The notes below the pieces were generated by a model. That model was not told where the DNA came from. It searched no databases and worked only from the letters and a program-made list of their open reading frames with translations. Positions 26,206 through 33,801 of a stretch of 64,000 nt of DNA are shown one piece after another; the stretch's first letter is position 1, and every line of letters begins with the position of its first letter. Origin of the DNA: Winogradskyella thalassocola. GTDB taxonomy: Bacteria > Bacteroidota > Bacteroidia > Flavobacteriales > Flavobacteriaceae. The translations under genes and the position numbers were made by a program. Location of the stretch: NCBI RefSeq assembly GCF_900099995.1, contig NZ_FNCZ01000001.1:930001-994000 (forward strand). The letters are read 5' to 3'.

Positions 26206-28800
26206 TTAAAAATTAAATGTAGCATTGAAAAACACTCTTGTTGGTAACACTGGTCTTCCAACAAAATATTCTTCATCTGTTTGGTTGTTTCCTAATCGTG
26301 GTGATCCTTCTGTAACTCCTTCGGAATTGAAAAGGTTAAACACTTGTGCTCCTAAGCGAAGTGTTTCTCCATCTTCACTTAAAGCAAGTGTATATCCAAG
26401 GTTTAAATTTGCTAAACCGATAGCATCTAATTCTATGCTATTCGCATCATTCGCAAACTTTTTACCTGTATAATTATAAACTAAACCTGCATCAAATTTT
26501 GAGTCGTTGTAATCAACAGCCAAAGTTGATAGTATGTTAGGTTGTCTTCTTAATTCGTTTCCTTCTAAATCAGTGTTAGCTTCAGATTTTGTTATTTCAT
26601 GGCCTTGATAAGTTAATGATCCGCCAAAGTTAAAGTTCTCAGCAAAAATCCAATTCCAAGTACCTTCAAGTCCGTAAGTGCTCGTATCTTGAATATCAAC
26701 TTCTTCTGTAAATCCACCTCCTGGTGCGTTTACAAAACTAATAGAACGTCTATCTTTTAAACTAACAGCATAAAGCGCAGCTGTTCCGGAAAATTTATTT
26801 TTAGAATATTTAAGACCTAATTCTCCTTGTATAATTTTTTCAGTATCATATGAAGAAGGATTACCTAATGCATCAAACTTTGTTGATCTTAGTTCTGGGA
26901 AGAAGTAGCCTCTTGAGAAGTTTCCATAAGCACTTAAATCATCATTCACTTTATATAAACCTGCAACAACAAGAGCAAAATCATCAGCCGACACATGTCC
27001 TCTTGTAAAACTTCCGTTACCCCAAGTTGCGTTATCTAAATTTGCAATACCAGTATTATCTACGTTATAAGATTGAGTACCTTCAACTTCAATATCTCCT
27101 GAAGCTCTTTCATATCTAATACCGTAGTCAAAATTCCAACGATCAAGTTTTACTTCATCTGCCACAAAAAAAGCGATTTTATTACTAGAAATATTTCTAT
27201 TTGTATAAGCTGTACCTCTATTAGTGACACCATTTATGGTGTAGCCTGATACGTTTATTAATTCAGGTCTATCATTATACTCCCCTAAATAATTAGTAAT
27301 GACATTAAAATCACCGCCTTCAGATCTAGACATAAAAGTTCCGAAAGTTATGTTATGATTTCCTGCAGTTTTAGTAAACTTGATATCTGCCATTAACTCT
27401 TGTAAAGGTCTATTACGATCTAAAATTCTATTTTCAAATAATAAAGCATTTGAAGCTAAGGGCTGTCCGTTGAGATAGGTGAAATCACCAGAAGTTAAAC
27501 CTCTAGCATCTAAGTATTCTTGTTGTGTTTCTACAGCTTTTGCTCCTGAAACACCACTTCCATCAAGAAAAAGGTTGAATTGATGTTCATATTTCGAATA
27601 TCTTAATTTAGCGTCTAATCTTAAATCATCTGAAAAACGATGTTTGATATCTGTTAAAAAATATCCACCTCTAGTGGCAACTCCATCTTCTATTGGTGAA
27701 TTATAAATACCATCTGGTGTTGCATAAGAAATATCAGATGCTGCAGCAGTTTGTAGCGTAAATATTTCTTCGCCATCATTTCCTGTAGGACGTTTTCTTG
27801 AACCTCCTTCTAAAGGGTAAGGTAAAAAGAATTGTACTGCATCATCAATCCATTGTCCTGATAAGGTAATTGATCCTTTGTCAGTAACGTGTTTAATGTT
27901 ACCTCTTAATTGGAAACCTTCTGTCGCTAAACCTGTTTTTATAGGGCCTTCATCATATCTATAAAAACCAGATAATGCGTAGAAGGTATTAGAATCTTCA
28001 CCTCCTAGAGGACCGCTTGTAGCAAAATCAGCCTTGTATCTTGAATTTGAAGCAACTTCAGTACGTAATGTTGTTTTACTTTTACTACTTCCTGTAGCAC
28101 TTGTGTAATTAATTATTCCTGCCACAGAACCAACACCATAAAGAATAGAAGATCCACCTCTTACAAATTCTAAACTTTTCATTCCTATATCATTCCTAAA
28201 ATACACATCATGTGCAGAAGAATTTAAACCAAAAGTACTAAGTACTGGCATACCATCAATTTGTAAAGGATTAAATTGATACTGTCCACCAGAAGGTAAA
28301 CCTCTTACAAAAATATTTGAGGCAACCTCACCACCACCACCTTCAGCAGTAATGCCAGGAATACTTCTAAGGACATCTGCCTGACTACTGGTATTTACCG
28401 TTGATAATTTTTTGGAACCAATAGATGTAATAGACATTGGTGTTTCTTTTTGTGATCTTGTTGTAGATGTTGCTGTTAAAAGAACAGTATCTAAAGAGTT
28501 ACCTCCTTCAGATAAAATGGCATTTACAGTTAGTGCTGTACCATCACAATTAATTGTTTGTTGGTAAGTTTCAAATCCTAAATAAGAAATCTGAATAATT
28601 TGTTCTCCTGATAAATCAGTAGTAAAACTAAAATTTCCATCAAAATCAGTTGTTGCACCAGAAGTGCTTCCTTTAATAATTACATTGGTACCCATAATCG
28701 GCATACCAGATGCATCCGTAACTTTTCCGCGAATCTCTGTTTGCGAAAAAGCAGTAAACGCACTTATAAAAAGTACGAATGCGAGTAGAGATCTTTTCAT
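26206..28800 (-). CDS. TonB-dependent receptor of the glycosylglycerate locus
   Basis: An 864-residue outer-membrane receptor: signal peptide (MKRSLLAFVLFISAFTAFSQ), CarboxypepD_reg-like domain (about 21-108), plug (about 115-230; SILYGVGSVAGIINYTSATG) and barrel ending in VFFNATFNF. It is the first gene of the probable operon, directly downstream of the LacI operator region, and no SusD-like partner is present. Receptors without SusD usually carry small ligands, which suits a glycosylglycerate. Related proteins are annotated as TonB receptors of FecA/CirA type. The ligand is inferred from the neighbours alone. Confidence 0.9.
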   Translation of the reverse strand: MKRSLLAFVLFISAFTAFSQTEIRGKVTDASGMPIMGTNVIIKGSTSGATTDFDGNFSFTTDLSGEQIIQISYLGFETYQQTINCDGTALTVNAILSEGGNSLDTVLLTATSTTRSQKETPMSITSIGSKKLSTVNTSSQADVLRSIPGITAEGGGGEVASNIFVRGLPSGGQYQFNPLQIDGMPVLSTFGLNSSAHDVYFRNDIGMKSLEFVRGGSSILYGVGSVAGIINYTSATGSSKSKTTLRTEVASNSRYKADFATSGPLGGEDSNTFYALSGFYRYDEGPIKTGLATEGFQLRGNIKHVTDKGSITLSGQWIDDAVQFFLPYPLEGGSRKRPTGNDGEEIFTLQTAAASDISYATPDGIYNSPIEDGVATRGGYFLTDIKHRFSDDLRLDAKLRYSKYEHQFNLFLDGSGVSGAKAVETQQEYLDARGLTSGDFTYLNGQPLASNALLFENRILDRNRPLQELMADIKFTKTAGNHNITFGTFMSRSEGGDFNVITNYLGEYNDRPELINVSGYTINGVTNRGTAYTNRNISSNKIAFFVADEVKLDRWNFDYGIRYERASGDIEVEGTQSYNVDNTGIANLDNATWGNGSFTRGHVSADDFALVVAGLYKVNDDLSAYGNFSRGYFFPELRSTKFDALGNPSSYDTEKIIQGELGLKYSKNKFSGTAALYAVSLKDRRSISFVNAPGGGFTEEVDIQDTSTYGLEGTWNWIFAENFNFGGSLTYQGHEITKSEANTDLEGNELRRQPNILSTLAVDYNDSKFDAGLVYNYTGKKFANDANSIELDAIGLANLNLGYTLALSEDGETLRLGAQVFNLFNSEGVTEGSPRLGNNQTDEEYFVGRPVLPTRVFFNATFNF

Positions 28801-28822
28801 TTATTTATAGTTTTATTATTGT

Positions 28823-28855
28823 TTTGGTAAATTTATTGTCAAATCGTTAAGTTTG
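28823..28855 (+). promoter_or_regulatory. Promoter of the lacI-family regulator gene
   Basis: TTTG at 28823-28826, 21 bases, then TAAGTTTG at 28848-28855: full consensus. Transcription would start near 28860, so the operators at 28881-28906 lie just inside the leader, a roadblock arrangement suited to autoregulation. Confidence 0.7.
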
Positions 28856-28880
28856 TATCATAAATATTACGAAATTACCA

Positions 28881-28906
28881 CGCAAACGTTTGCGGTAACG
28901 TTTGCG
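28881..28906. promoter_or_regulatory. Two overlapping palindromic LacI-family operators
   Basis: CGCAAACGTTTGCG (28881-28894) is a perfect 14-base palindrome with the central CG typical of LacI/GalR operators. CGGTAACGTTTGCG (28893-28906) is a second copy with two changes in one arm, sharing two bases with the first; centres are 12 bases apart. They lie in the 117-base gap between the divergent receptor and regulator genes, so one regulator can control both. Confidence 0.8.
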
Positions 28907-28917
28907 TAAGCTATAAA

Positions 28918-29943
28918 ATGATGAAAAATAAAATTCCAACCTTAAAAGAGATTGCTGAGAAGCTGGGAATATCTATTTCAACAGTATCAAGAGCACTAAA
29001 TGATCATCAAGATATAAGTGAAGTCACAAAAGAAAGAGTAAAAGCATTAGCTGCGGATTTGAATTATATTCCTAATATTTTTGCAAAAGGTTTTAGAACA
29101 CATAAAACAAATATTATTGGTGTTGTTGTACCTAACATTACGCACTATTTTACAACCACATTAATAAGAGGAATATTAGAGGAAGCATCACTTCAAGGTT
29201 ATCGTGTAATAATTTCAGAATCGAATAATGATGTAGATAAACAAACAGAAATGCTTAATACCATGATTCAATTTGGTGTGGATGGTGTTTTAATGTCGTT
29301 ATCAAAGATGACGAGAGATATTAGTTCAATTTTGAAAATAATGAATACACTTCCTTTGATTTTATTTGATAAAGCTTCAAACAAAATTCCTTGTACTCAA
29401 GTTGTCATCAACGAAGAAGAAGCTACTTATAATGCCATTGAGCATCTCATAAATATTGGAAAAAGGAGAATAGCCATAATTAAGGAATCTGAATTTTCTT
29501 ATAATTCAGAAAAACGATTTGAAGGTTACTTAAGAGCCTTAAAAGAAAACAATTTACCAATTGATGAAAAAATTATATTGAGTGTTGACGATATTTCAAT
29601 GATTCAGGGAAAACGAATGACGAATGTTTTAATGAGTCTAAAACAAAAACCTGACGCTATTTTTGCCATAACAGATAGCGCTGCTATTGGTGTAATTAAA
29701 ACATTAAAAAAATTGCATGTAAAAATCCCAGAGGAAGTTGCTGTTGTAGGGTTTAGCAATTCTATAAACTCTACAATAATAGAACCTATGTTAACCACGA
29801 TAGATCAACCAGGTCAAAAAATAGGAGCTACAGCAGTTAAATATTTAATAGAAGAAATTAATCATCCTAATGAGATATTCATTAATAAAACCATAGAAAT
29901 AAGAAGTAATTTAATTATTAGGAACTCAACGTTTAAAGTTTGA
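28918..29943 (+). CDS. LacI-family transcriptional regulator
   Basis: A 341-residue repressor. The N-terminal helix-turn-helix (residues 6-27, TLKEIAEKLGISISTVSRAL) and hinge helix (about 50-58, AADLNYIPN) bind the operators just upstream. The rest is a periplasmic-binding-protein-like effector domain starting at IIGVVVPNITHYF. It is divergent from the receptor-hydrolase-symporter-kinase operon, and its start lies 11 bases after the second operator, so it probably represses itself and the operon until the sugar ligand or a breakdown product binds. The effector is unknown. Confidence 0.93.
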   Translation: MMKNKIPTLKEIAEKLGISISTVSRALNDHQDISEVTKERVKALAADLNYIPNIFAKGFRTHKTNIIGVVVPNITHYFTTTLIRGILEEASLQGYRVIISESNNDVDKQTEMLNTMIQFGVDGVLMSLSKMTRDISSILKIMNTLPLILFDKASNKIPCTQVVINEEEATYNAIEHLINIGKRRIAIIKESEFSYNSEKRFEGYLRALKENNLPIDEKIILSVDDISMIQGKRMTNVLMSLKQKPDAIFAITDSAAIGVIKTLKKLHVKIPEEVAVVGFSNSINSTIIEPMLTTIDQPGQKIGATAVKYLIEEINHPNEIFINKTIEIRSNLIIRNSTFKV

Positions 29944-29971
29944 AAAATAACACTCATTTTACTTATTTTTG
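29939..29971 (+). promoter_or_regulatory. Promoter of uppP-truB
   Basis: TTTG at 29939-29942 (overlapping the lacI stop), 21 bases, then TATTTTTG at 29964-29971: full consensus. It gives uppP its own promoter after the 8 kb locus that separates it from ftsX. Confidence 0.7.
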
Positions 29972-30005
29972 CCGCGTATCTCCACTTAATTGATACTTTT
30001 GTCAC

Positions 30006-30797
30006 ATGGAAATTTTAGATGCAATTATTTTAGGAATTATTCAGGGTCTTACTGAGTTTTTACCGGTATCCTCAAGTGGTCACTTAGAAATAGGAAAAGC
30101 CATTCTTGGTGATAATTCTGTACCAAAAGAAAGCTTGTTATTTACAGTTGTACTTCATTTTGCTACAGCATTAAGTACAATGGTTATTTTCAGAAAAGAT
30201 ATTCTTCAAATTATAAAAGGTGTTTTAAAATTTGAATGGAATGAAGACCTTCAATTTATTTCAAAAATCGCTTTATCCATGTTGCCAGCCGTTATTGTTG
30301 GTGTCTTTTTTGAAGAAGAATTAGAACAATTATTTAACGGAAATATTTTACTTGTCGGTTGTATGCTTATCGTTACAGCCATTTTACTTTTCTTGGCAGA
30401 CAAAGCTAAAGACACACAGAAAAAGGTGACATTTTCTAACGCCTTTATAATTGGTGTTTCTCAAGCTATTGCTATGTTGCCAGGAATTTCGCGTTCTGGT
30501 GCAACAATCTCGACGTCAGTATTATTAGGAAACGATAAAACCAAAGCCGCACGTTTTTCATTTTTAATGGTGGTGCCTTTAATATTTGGTAAGATTGCAA
30601 AAGACCTTTTAGGAGGTGAATTAACCTATGACAGTTCTAATATAACAGCTTTAAGCGTCGGTTTTATAGCCGCCTTTGTTGCCGGTTTATTTGCTTGTAC
30701 GTGGATGATTGCTTTAGTGAAAAAAAGTAAGTTATCGTATTTTGCTATCTATTGTGTAGTTGTTGGTGTTATTGCTATAATTTGGTCTCTCGTATAA
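30006..30797 (+). CDS. uppP: Undecaprenyl-diphosphatase
   Basis: A 263-residue inner-membrane phosphatase (BacA family) recycling undecaprenyl diphosphate for wall synthesis; it confers basal bacitracin resistance. It has about eight helices. Both catalytic motifs are present: the (E/Q)xxxE plus PVSSSGHL region at residues 14-28 (GLTEFLPVSSSGHL) and LPGISRSGATI near residue 158. The next gene, truB, starts on the base after its stop. Confidence 0.96.
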   Translation: MEILDAIILGIIQGLTEFLPVSSSGHLEIGKAILGDNSVPKESLLFTVVLHFATALSTMVIFRKDILQIIKGVLKFEWNEDLQFISKIALSMLPAVIVGVFFEEELEQLFNGNILLVGCMLIVTAILLFLADKAKDTQKKVTFSNAFIIGVSQAIAMLPGISRSGATISTSVLLGNDKTKAARFSFLMVVPLIFGKIAKDLLGGELTYDSSNITALSVGFIAAFVAGLFACTWMIALVKKSKLSYFAIYCVVVGVIAIIWSLV

Positions 30798-31520
30798 ATG
30801 AAAACTAAAGAAGATTATATAAGCGGACAAGTCTTACTCATAGACAAACCATTAACATGGACCTCTTTTCAGGCGGTTAATAAATTGCGTTGGGAAATTA
30901 GACATGCTTTCGATATTAAGAAAATTAAAGTAGGTCATGCAGGGACTTTAGATCCCTTAGCGACAGGTTTATTGGTGATTTGTACAGGTAAAATGACCAA
31001 GCAAATCAACATTTTTCAAGGTCAAGAAAAAGAATATACTGGGACGTTTGTTTTAGGCGGAACAACACCTTCGTTTGATTTGGAAACAGAAGTCAATGAA
31101 ACTTTTCCGACGGATCATATTACAGAAGAATTAATACAGAATGCAGTTCCACAATTTATAGGTCAAATAAGTCAATTCCCTCCGGTTTTTTCTGCGATTA
31201 AGAAAGATGGAAAACGATTATACGAATTTGCGAGAGCAGGTGAGGAGGTCGAAATAAAATCGAGACAAGTAGAAATTACCGAATTTGAAATCACTCAAAT
31301 TAATACTTCGACTGCGCTCAGCACAGGTGGTTTAGAATTGCACTTTAGAGTGGTATGTAGCAAGGGGACTTATATTAGATCCTTAGCGAACGACTTCGGA
31401 AAAGCTTTAAATTCTGGAGCACATTTATCATCATTACGACGTACGCGTATAGGTGATTTTAAAGTTGATGATGCGCTTACACCAGAAGATTTTATAGCTA
31501 ATTTACCTTCTAAAGAGTGA
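30798..31520 (+). CDS. truB: tRNA pseudouridine-55 synthase
   Basis: A 240-residue enzyme making pseudouridine 55 in the T loop of tRNAs. The catalytic Asp52 lies in KVGHAGTLDPLATGLL; YEFARAGEEVE and CSKGTYIRSLANDFG are also conserved. Residues about 169-178 (NTSTALSTGG), just before LHFRVVCSKG, look like extra material. The DNA there (31306-31327) is a copy of a dispersed palindromic repeat that also occurs at 32340-32363, inserted without breaking the frame. Adjacent to uppP, probably one operon. Confidence 0.96.
   Translation: MKTKEDYISGQVLLIDKPLTWTSFQAVNKLRWEIRHAFDIKKIKVGHAGTLDPLATGLLVICTGKMTKQINIFQGQEKEYTGTFVLGGTTPSFDLETEVNETFPTDHITEELIQNAVPQFIGQISQFPPVFSAIKKDGKRLYEFARAGEEVEIKSRQVEITEFEITQINTSTALSTGGLELHFRVVCSKGTYIRSLANDFGKALNSGAHLSSLRRTRIGDFKVDDALTPEDFIANLPSKE
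31306..31327. repeat. Dispersed palindromic repeat copy inside truB
   Basis: The core TTCGACTGCGCTCAGC matches the copy at 32340-32363 except for one base. It encodes residues TSTALST of TruB in frame. Confidence 0.6.
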
Positions 31521-31669
31521 TTTAACAAGGGTTTAAGGTTGGTGCCTAAACTATTTCTTCATTATATTCGTATCTATTAATAGACTAAAACTATTTCATA
31601 CTGAATTTTGTTGATCAACATAAAGCCGCAATCATTACATTTCTTCTAGCAGGAATTGTAGTCTTTGGT

Positions 31670-32335
31670 ATGTTTAGCATTCAGTTAAAACGTCATCAAG
31701 ATTTAATTTCTGAAAGCTATTATCTCATGGAGCCAGAACCTGAAATGAAAAAAGAAGACGTTCAGGATATAGAAGCTATAAACGGAAAATCTACAAACAA
31801 AGCGTTTAACGAAGACCAAGAGTTTAAAGAAATGATGCGTAACTTTAAAACGGTTAGCGCAAATGATTTTGAACGTACCACAAAGGCCATGGAAGAGGCT
31901 AAGGCAAGTGAAGACGTGCAAGAAGAGACCAGTGTAACTAAATCGTATGCAGGTAGTAATACTTACGCTTTAAATTCTGAAGACACAGAATCGTATAAAA
32001 AACTTCAGGAAGAGTTAAAACAGCGCCTTAACAACAAAAAACAAGCAGACGAACACGCTAAAACAAAAAGCACACTAACCTATTCTTTAAAAGGTAGAAC
32101 ATTGACCTATTATAAAATACCACGATACTTATGCGAAAGTGGTGGAAAAATAGTAGTGAGTATTAGAGTTAATGATGCAGGTGATGTTATTGATGCTTAT
32201 ATTAATGGGGCTTCTAATTCAGATAATCAGTGCTTAATAAACCATGCGATTGCTTATGCTGAAACCGTTCAGTTTGATGCCTCAGACAAGAAAGAGCAAT
32301 TAGGTACGATTACGTTCTTGTTTAAAGGAAAATAG
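31670..32335 (+). CDS. Membrane-anchored protein with TonB-like C-terminal domain
   Basis: A 221-residue reading from the ATG at 31670, but the coding pattern continues upstream. Codons from 31601 (CTG) read NFVDQHKAAIITFLLAGIVV and lead straight into this ORF, forming a cytoplasmic tail and the membrane helix a TonB-type protein needs. No ATG, GTG or TTG exists in frame after the stop at 31586-31588, so a CTG start at 31601 is likely. The middle is an acidic, charged periplasmic linker. The C-terminus (about 140-221; LTYYKIPRYLCESGGKIVVS, then two Cys) resembles the TonB fold of flavobacterial envelope proteins. Function unknown. Confidence 0.72.
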   Translation: MFSIQLKRHQDLISESYYLMEPEPEMKKEDVQDIEAINGKSTNKAFNEDQEFKEMMRNFKTVSANDFERTTKAMEEAKASEDVQEETSVTKSYAGSNTYALNSEDTESYKKLQEELKQRLNNKKQADEHAKTKSTLTYSLKGRTLTYYKIPRYLCESGGKIVVSIRVNDAGDVIDAYINGASNSDNQCLINHAIAYAETVQFDASDKKEQLGTITFLFKGK

Positions 32336-32339
32336 AATA

Positions 32340-32363
32340 GTGGCTTCGACTACGCTCAGCCAC
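32340..32363. repeat. Dispersed palindromic repeat (REP-like)
   Basis: Hairpin with arms GTGGCT / AGCCAC around TCGACTACGCTC, four bases after the TonB-like gene. The core is shared with the copy in truB and, in degenerate inverse form, 38131-38157. Confidence 0.65.
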
Positions 32364-32379
32364 CTAATGAATTCATTAC

Positions 32380-32994
32380 TTATTTTAATAAGCTAACCAA
32401 ATCTTCGATAGTAGATTGGCCTTTATCTTTATTATACCAACGTTGTAAATCTTCTTTAAATTCTGGAGTTAACATCCCGTGTTCAACTTTATAAGTTTGC
32501 ACCATGTTTGTCGCAACTGTAGGCCGAGGACCAAAGGTATCTAAAACAGCATTTGTTTCAGAATCTAACATAATTAACTTAGGAATCGATTTCCCGCCAT
32601 TAGTTAAAAACTGATCCATAAGTGCTTCGTTTTCATCTCTGAGCACCACTCTATAATCAATATTACCATTGAGTTCAGCCACTTTATTAATTATGGGCAT
32701 AATATGCGCAGCATCTCCACACCAACTTTCAGAAATAACGAGCCAAGTTATTTTCTTATCAAAATTTGCAATTTTAATATTCATGGCATCCGAAACTTTT
32801 GCAGTTTTATCCCAACGTCGCATTCTACTATCATTAAGTTGTGTGTAATTCACTAAATCTTCCGATTTATCAGTACCCGTAGTTGATTTTTCTTCAACTA
32901 ATTTTATAACTAATTCTCTGTATTCAGCATAAGTCATACTGTTTTGTAAACTTGCTGAAATAATATCTTGTAGTGTAAGTGTGTCTGTAATCAT
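32380..32994 (-). CDS. Thioredoxin-family protein lacking the CxxC motif
   Basis: A 204-residue cytoplasmic protein of the flavobacterial Thioredoxin_9-like type. The thioredoxin core begins near residue 82 (KKITWLVISESWCGDAAHIM), and the cis-Pro region is SIPKLIMLD. The active site reads Trp-Cys-Gly-Asp-Ala, so only the first Cys of CxxC remains. It cannot act as a normal dithiol oxidoreductase; binding or a one-Cys reaction is possible. The promoter at 33000-33033 would start transcription within a few bases of the ATG. Confidence 0.85.
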   Translation of the reverse strand: MITDTLTLQDIISASLQNSMTYAEYRELVIKLVEEKSTTGTDKSEDLVNYTQLNDSRMRRWDKTAKVSDAMNIKIANFDKKITWLVISESWCGDAAHIMPIINKVAELNGNIDYRVVLRDENEALMDQFLTNGGKSIPKLIMLDSETNAVLDTFGPRPTVATNMVQTYKVEHGMLTPEFKEDLQRWYNKDKGQSTIEDLVSLLK

Positions 32995-32999
32995 AAGTA

Positions 33000-33033
33000 C
33001 AAAAATAATAATCTATTGCCATTTTTTATGCAA
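33000..33033 (-). promoter_or_regulatory. Promoter of the thioredoxin-like gene, giving a nearly leaderless mRNA
   Basis: On the minus strand, TTG (33033-33031), 23 bases, TATTTTTG (33007-33000). The predicted start is about 2-4 bases before the ATG at 32994. Confidence 0.55.
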
Positions 33034-33237
33034 CTGTTGTTACATTAGTCGAGAACTAATTTAGACCCTTTCCATTTGCTAAAAAATTGTTCTTTTAAAT
33101 TTAAATTTTGTCTTTTTAGAGTCGCGTAGCGATGCTATTCAACTAGAAAAAAGCTTTTATTTAATTTTAAAATTCCTAATTTTCGCTAAAACAGAAAACA
33201 TATAGTTTAATTCTTGCAAAATAAAACTCCTTACAAT

Positions 33238-33801
33238 ATGAATAAAAACAGATGTGGTTGGTGTGTTGGTGATCCCTTATATGAAGCCTATCATGATGAA
33301 GAATGGGGAGTTCCTGTCTATGACGATGCTAGGTTATTTGAATTTTTAATTTTAGAAACATTTCAAGCGGGCTTGAGTTGGATCACCGTTTTAAAGAAGC
33401 GTGAAAATTTTAGAAAGGCTTTCGATAATTTCGATTATAAGAAAATTGTAAACTATGATGCTTCTAAAATTGAAGACTTATTACAAGATGCTGGAATCAT
33501 TAGAAATAAACTTAAAGTAAATGCCACAATTACTAATGCGCAGGCTTTTATGAAAATTCAGGAAGAATTTGGGTCATTTTCTAAATACATATGGAATTTT
33601 GTAGATGGAACACCGATAAAAAACAAGGTGAAAATCTATAAAGACGCTCCAGCAAATACGCCATTGAGCGATACCATAAGTAAAGATTTAAAGAAGCGTG
33701 GATTTAAGTTTGTAGGTTCTACTGTGATTTATGCACAGATGCAAGCTACAGGTATGGTAAATGACCATGAAGTCTCTTGTTTTAGATATCATGAGGTTTA
33801 A
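33238..33801 (+). CDS. tag: DNA-3-methyladenine glycosylase I
   Basis: A 187-residue base-excision repair enzyme removing 3-methyladenine. I choose the ATG at 33238 (MNKNRCGWCVGDPLYEAYHD), the usual Tag start, over a TTG eight codons earlier. Zinc ligands are the N-terminal Cys of CGWC, then His in YHDEEWG, with C-terminal His and Cys in MVNDHEVSCFRY. The active-site EEWG and FLILETFQAGLSW segments are intact. Its 3' end overlaps that of the convergent aat gene by 20 bases. Confidence 0.94.
   Translation: MNKNRCGWCVGDPLYEAYHDEEWGVPVYDDARLFEFLILETFQAGLSWITVLKKRENFRKAFDNFDYKKIVNYDASKIEDLLQDAGIIRNKLKVNATITNAQAFMKIQEEFGSFSKYIWNFVDGTPIKNKVKIYKDAPANTPLSDTISKDLKKRGFKFVGSTVIYAQMQATGMVNDHEVSCFRYHEV

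Noticed and set aside
21805-29943. Trehalose or maltose utilisation locus
   Set aside because: The GH63 segments fit glycosylglycerate hydrolases rather than GH37 or GH65, and glycerate kinase would have no role in trehalose or maltose breakdown.
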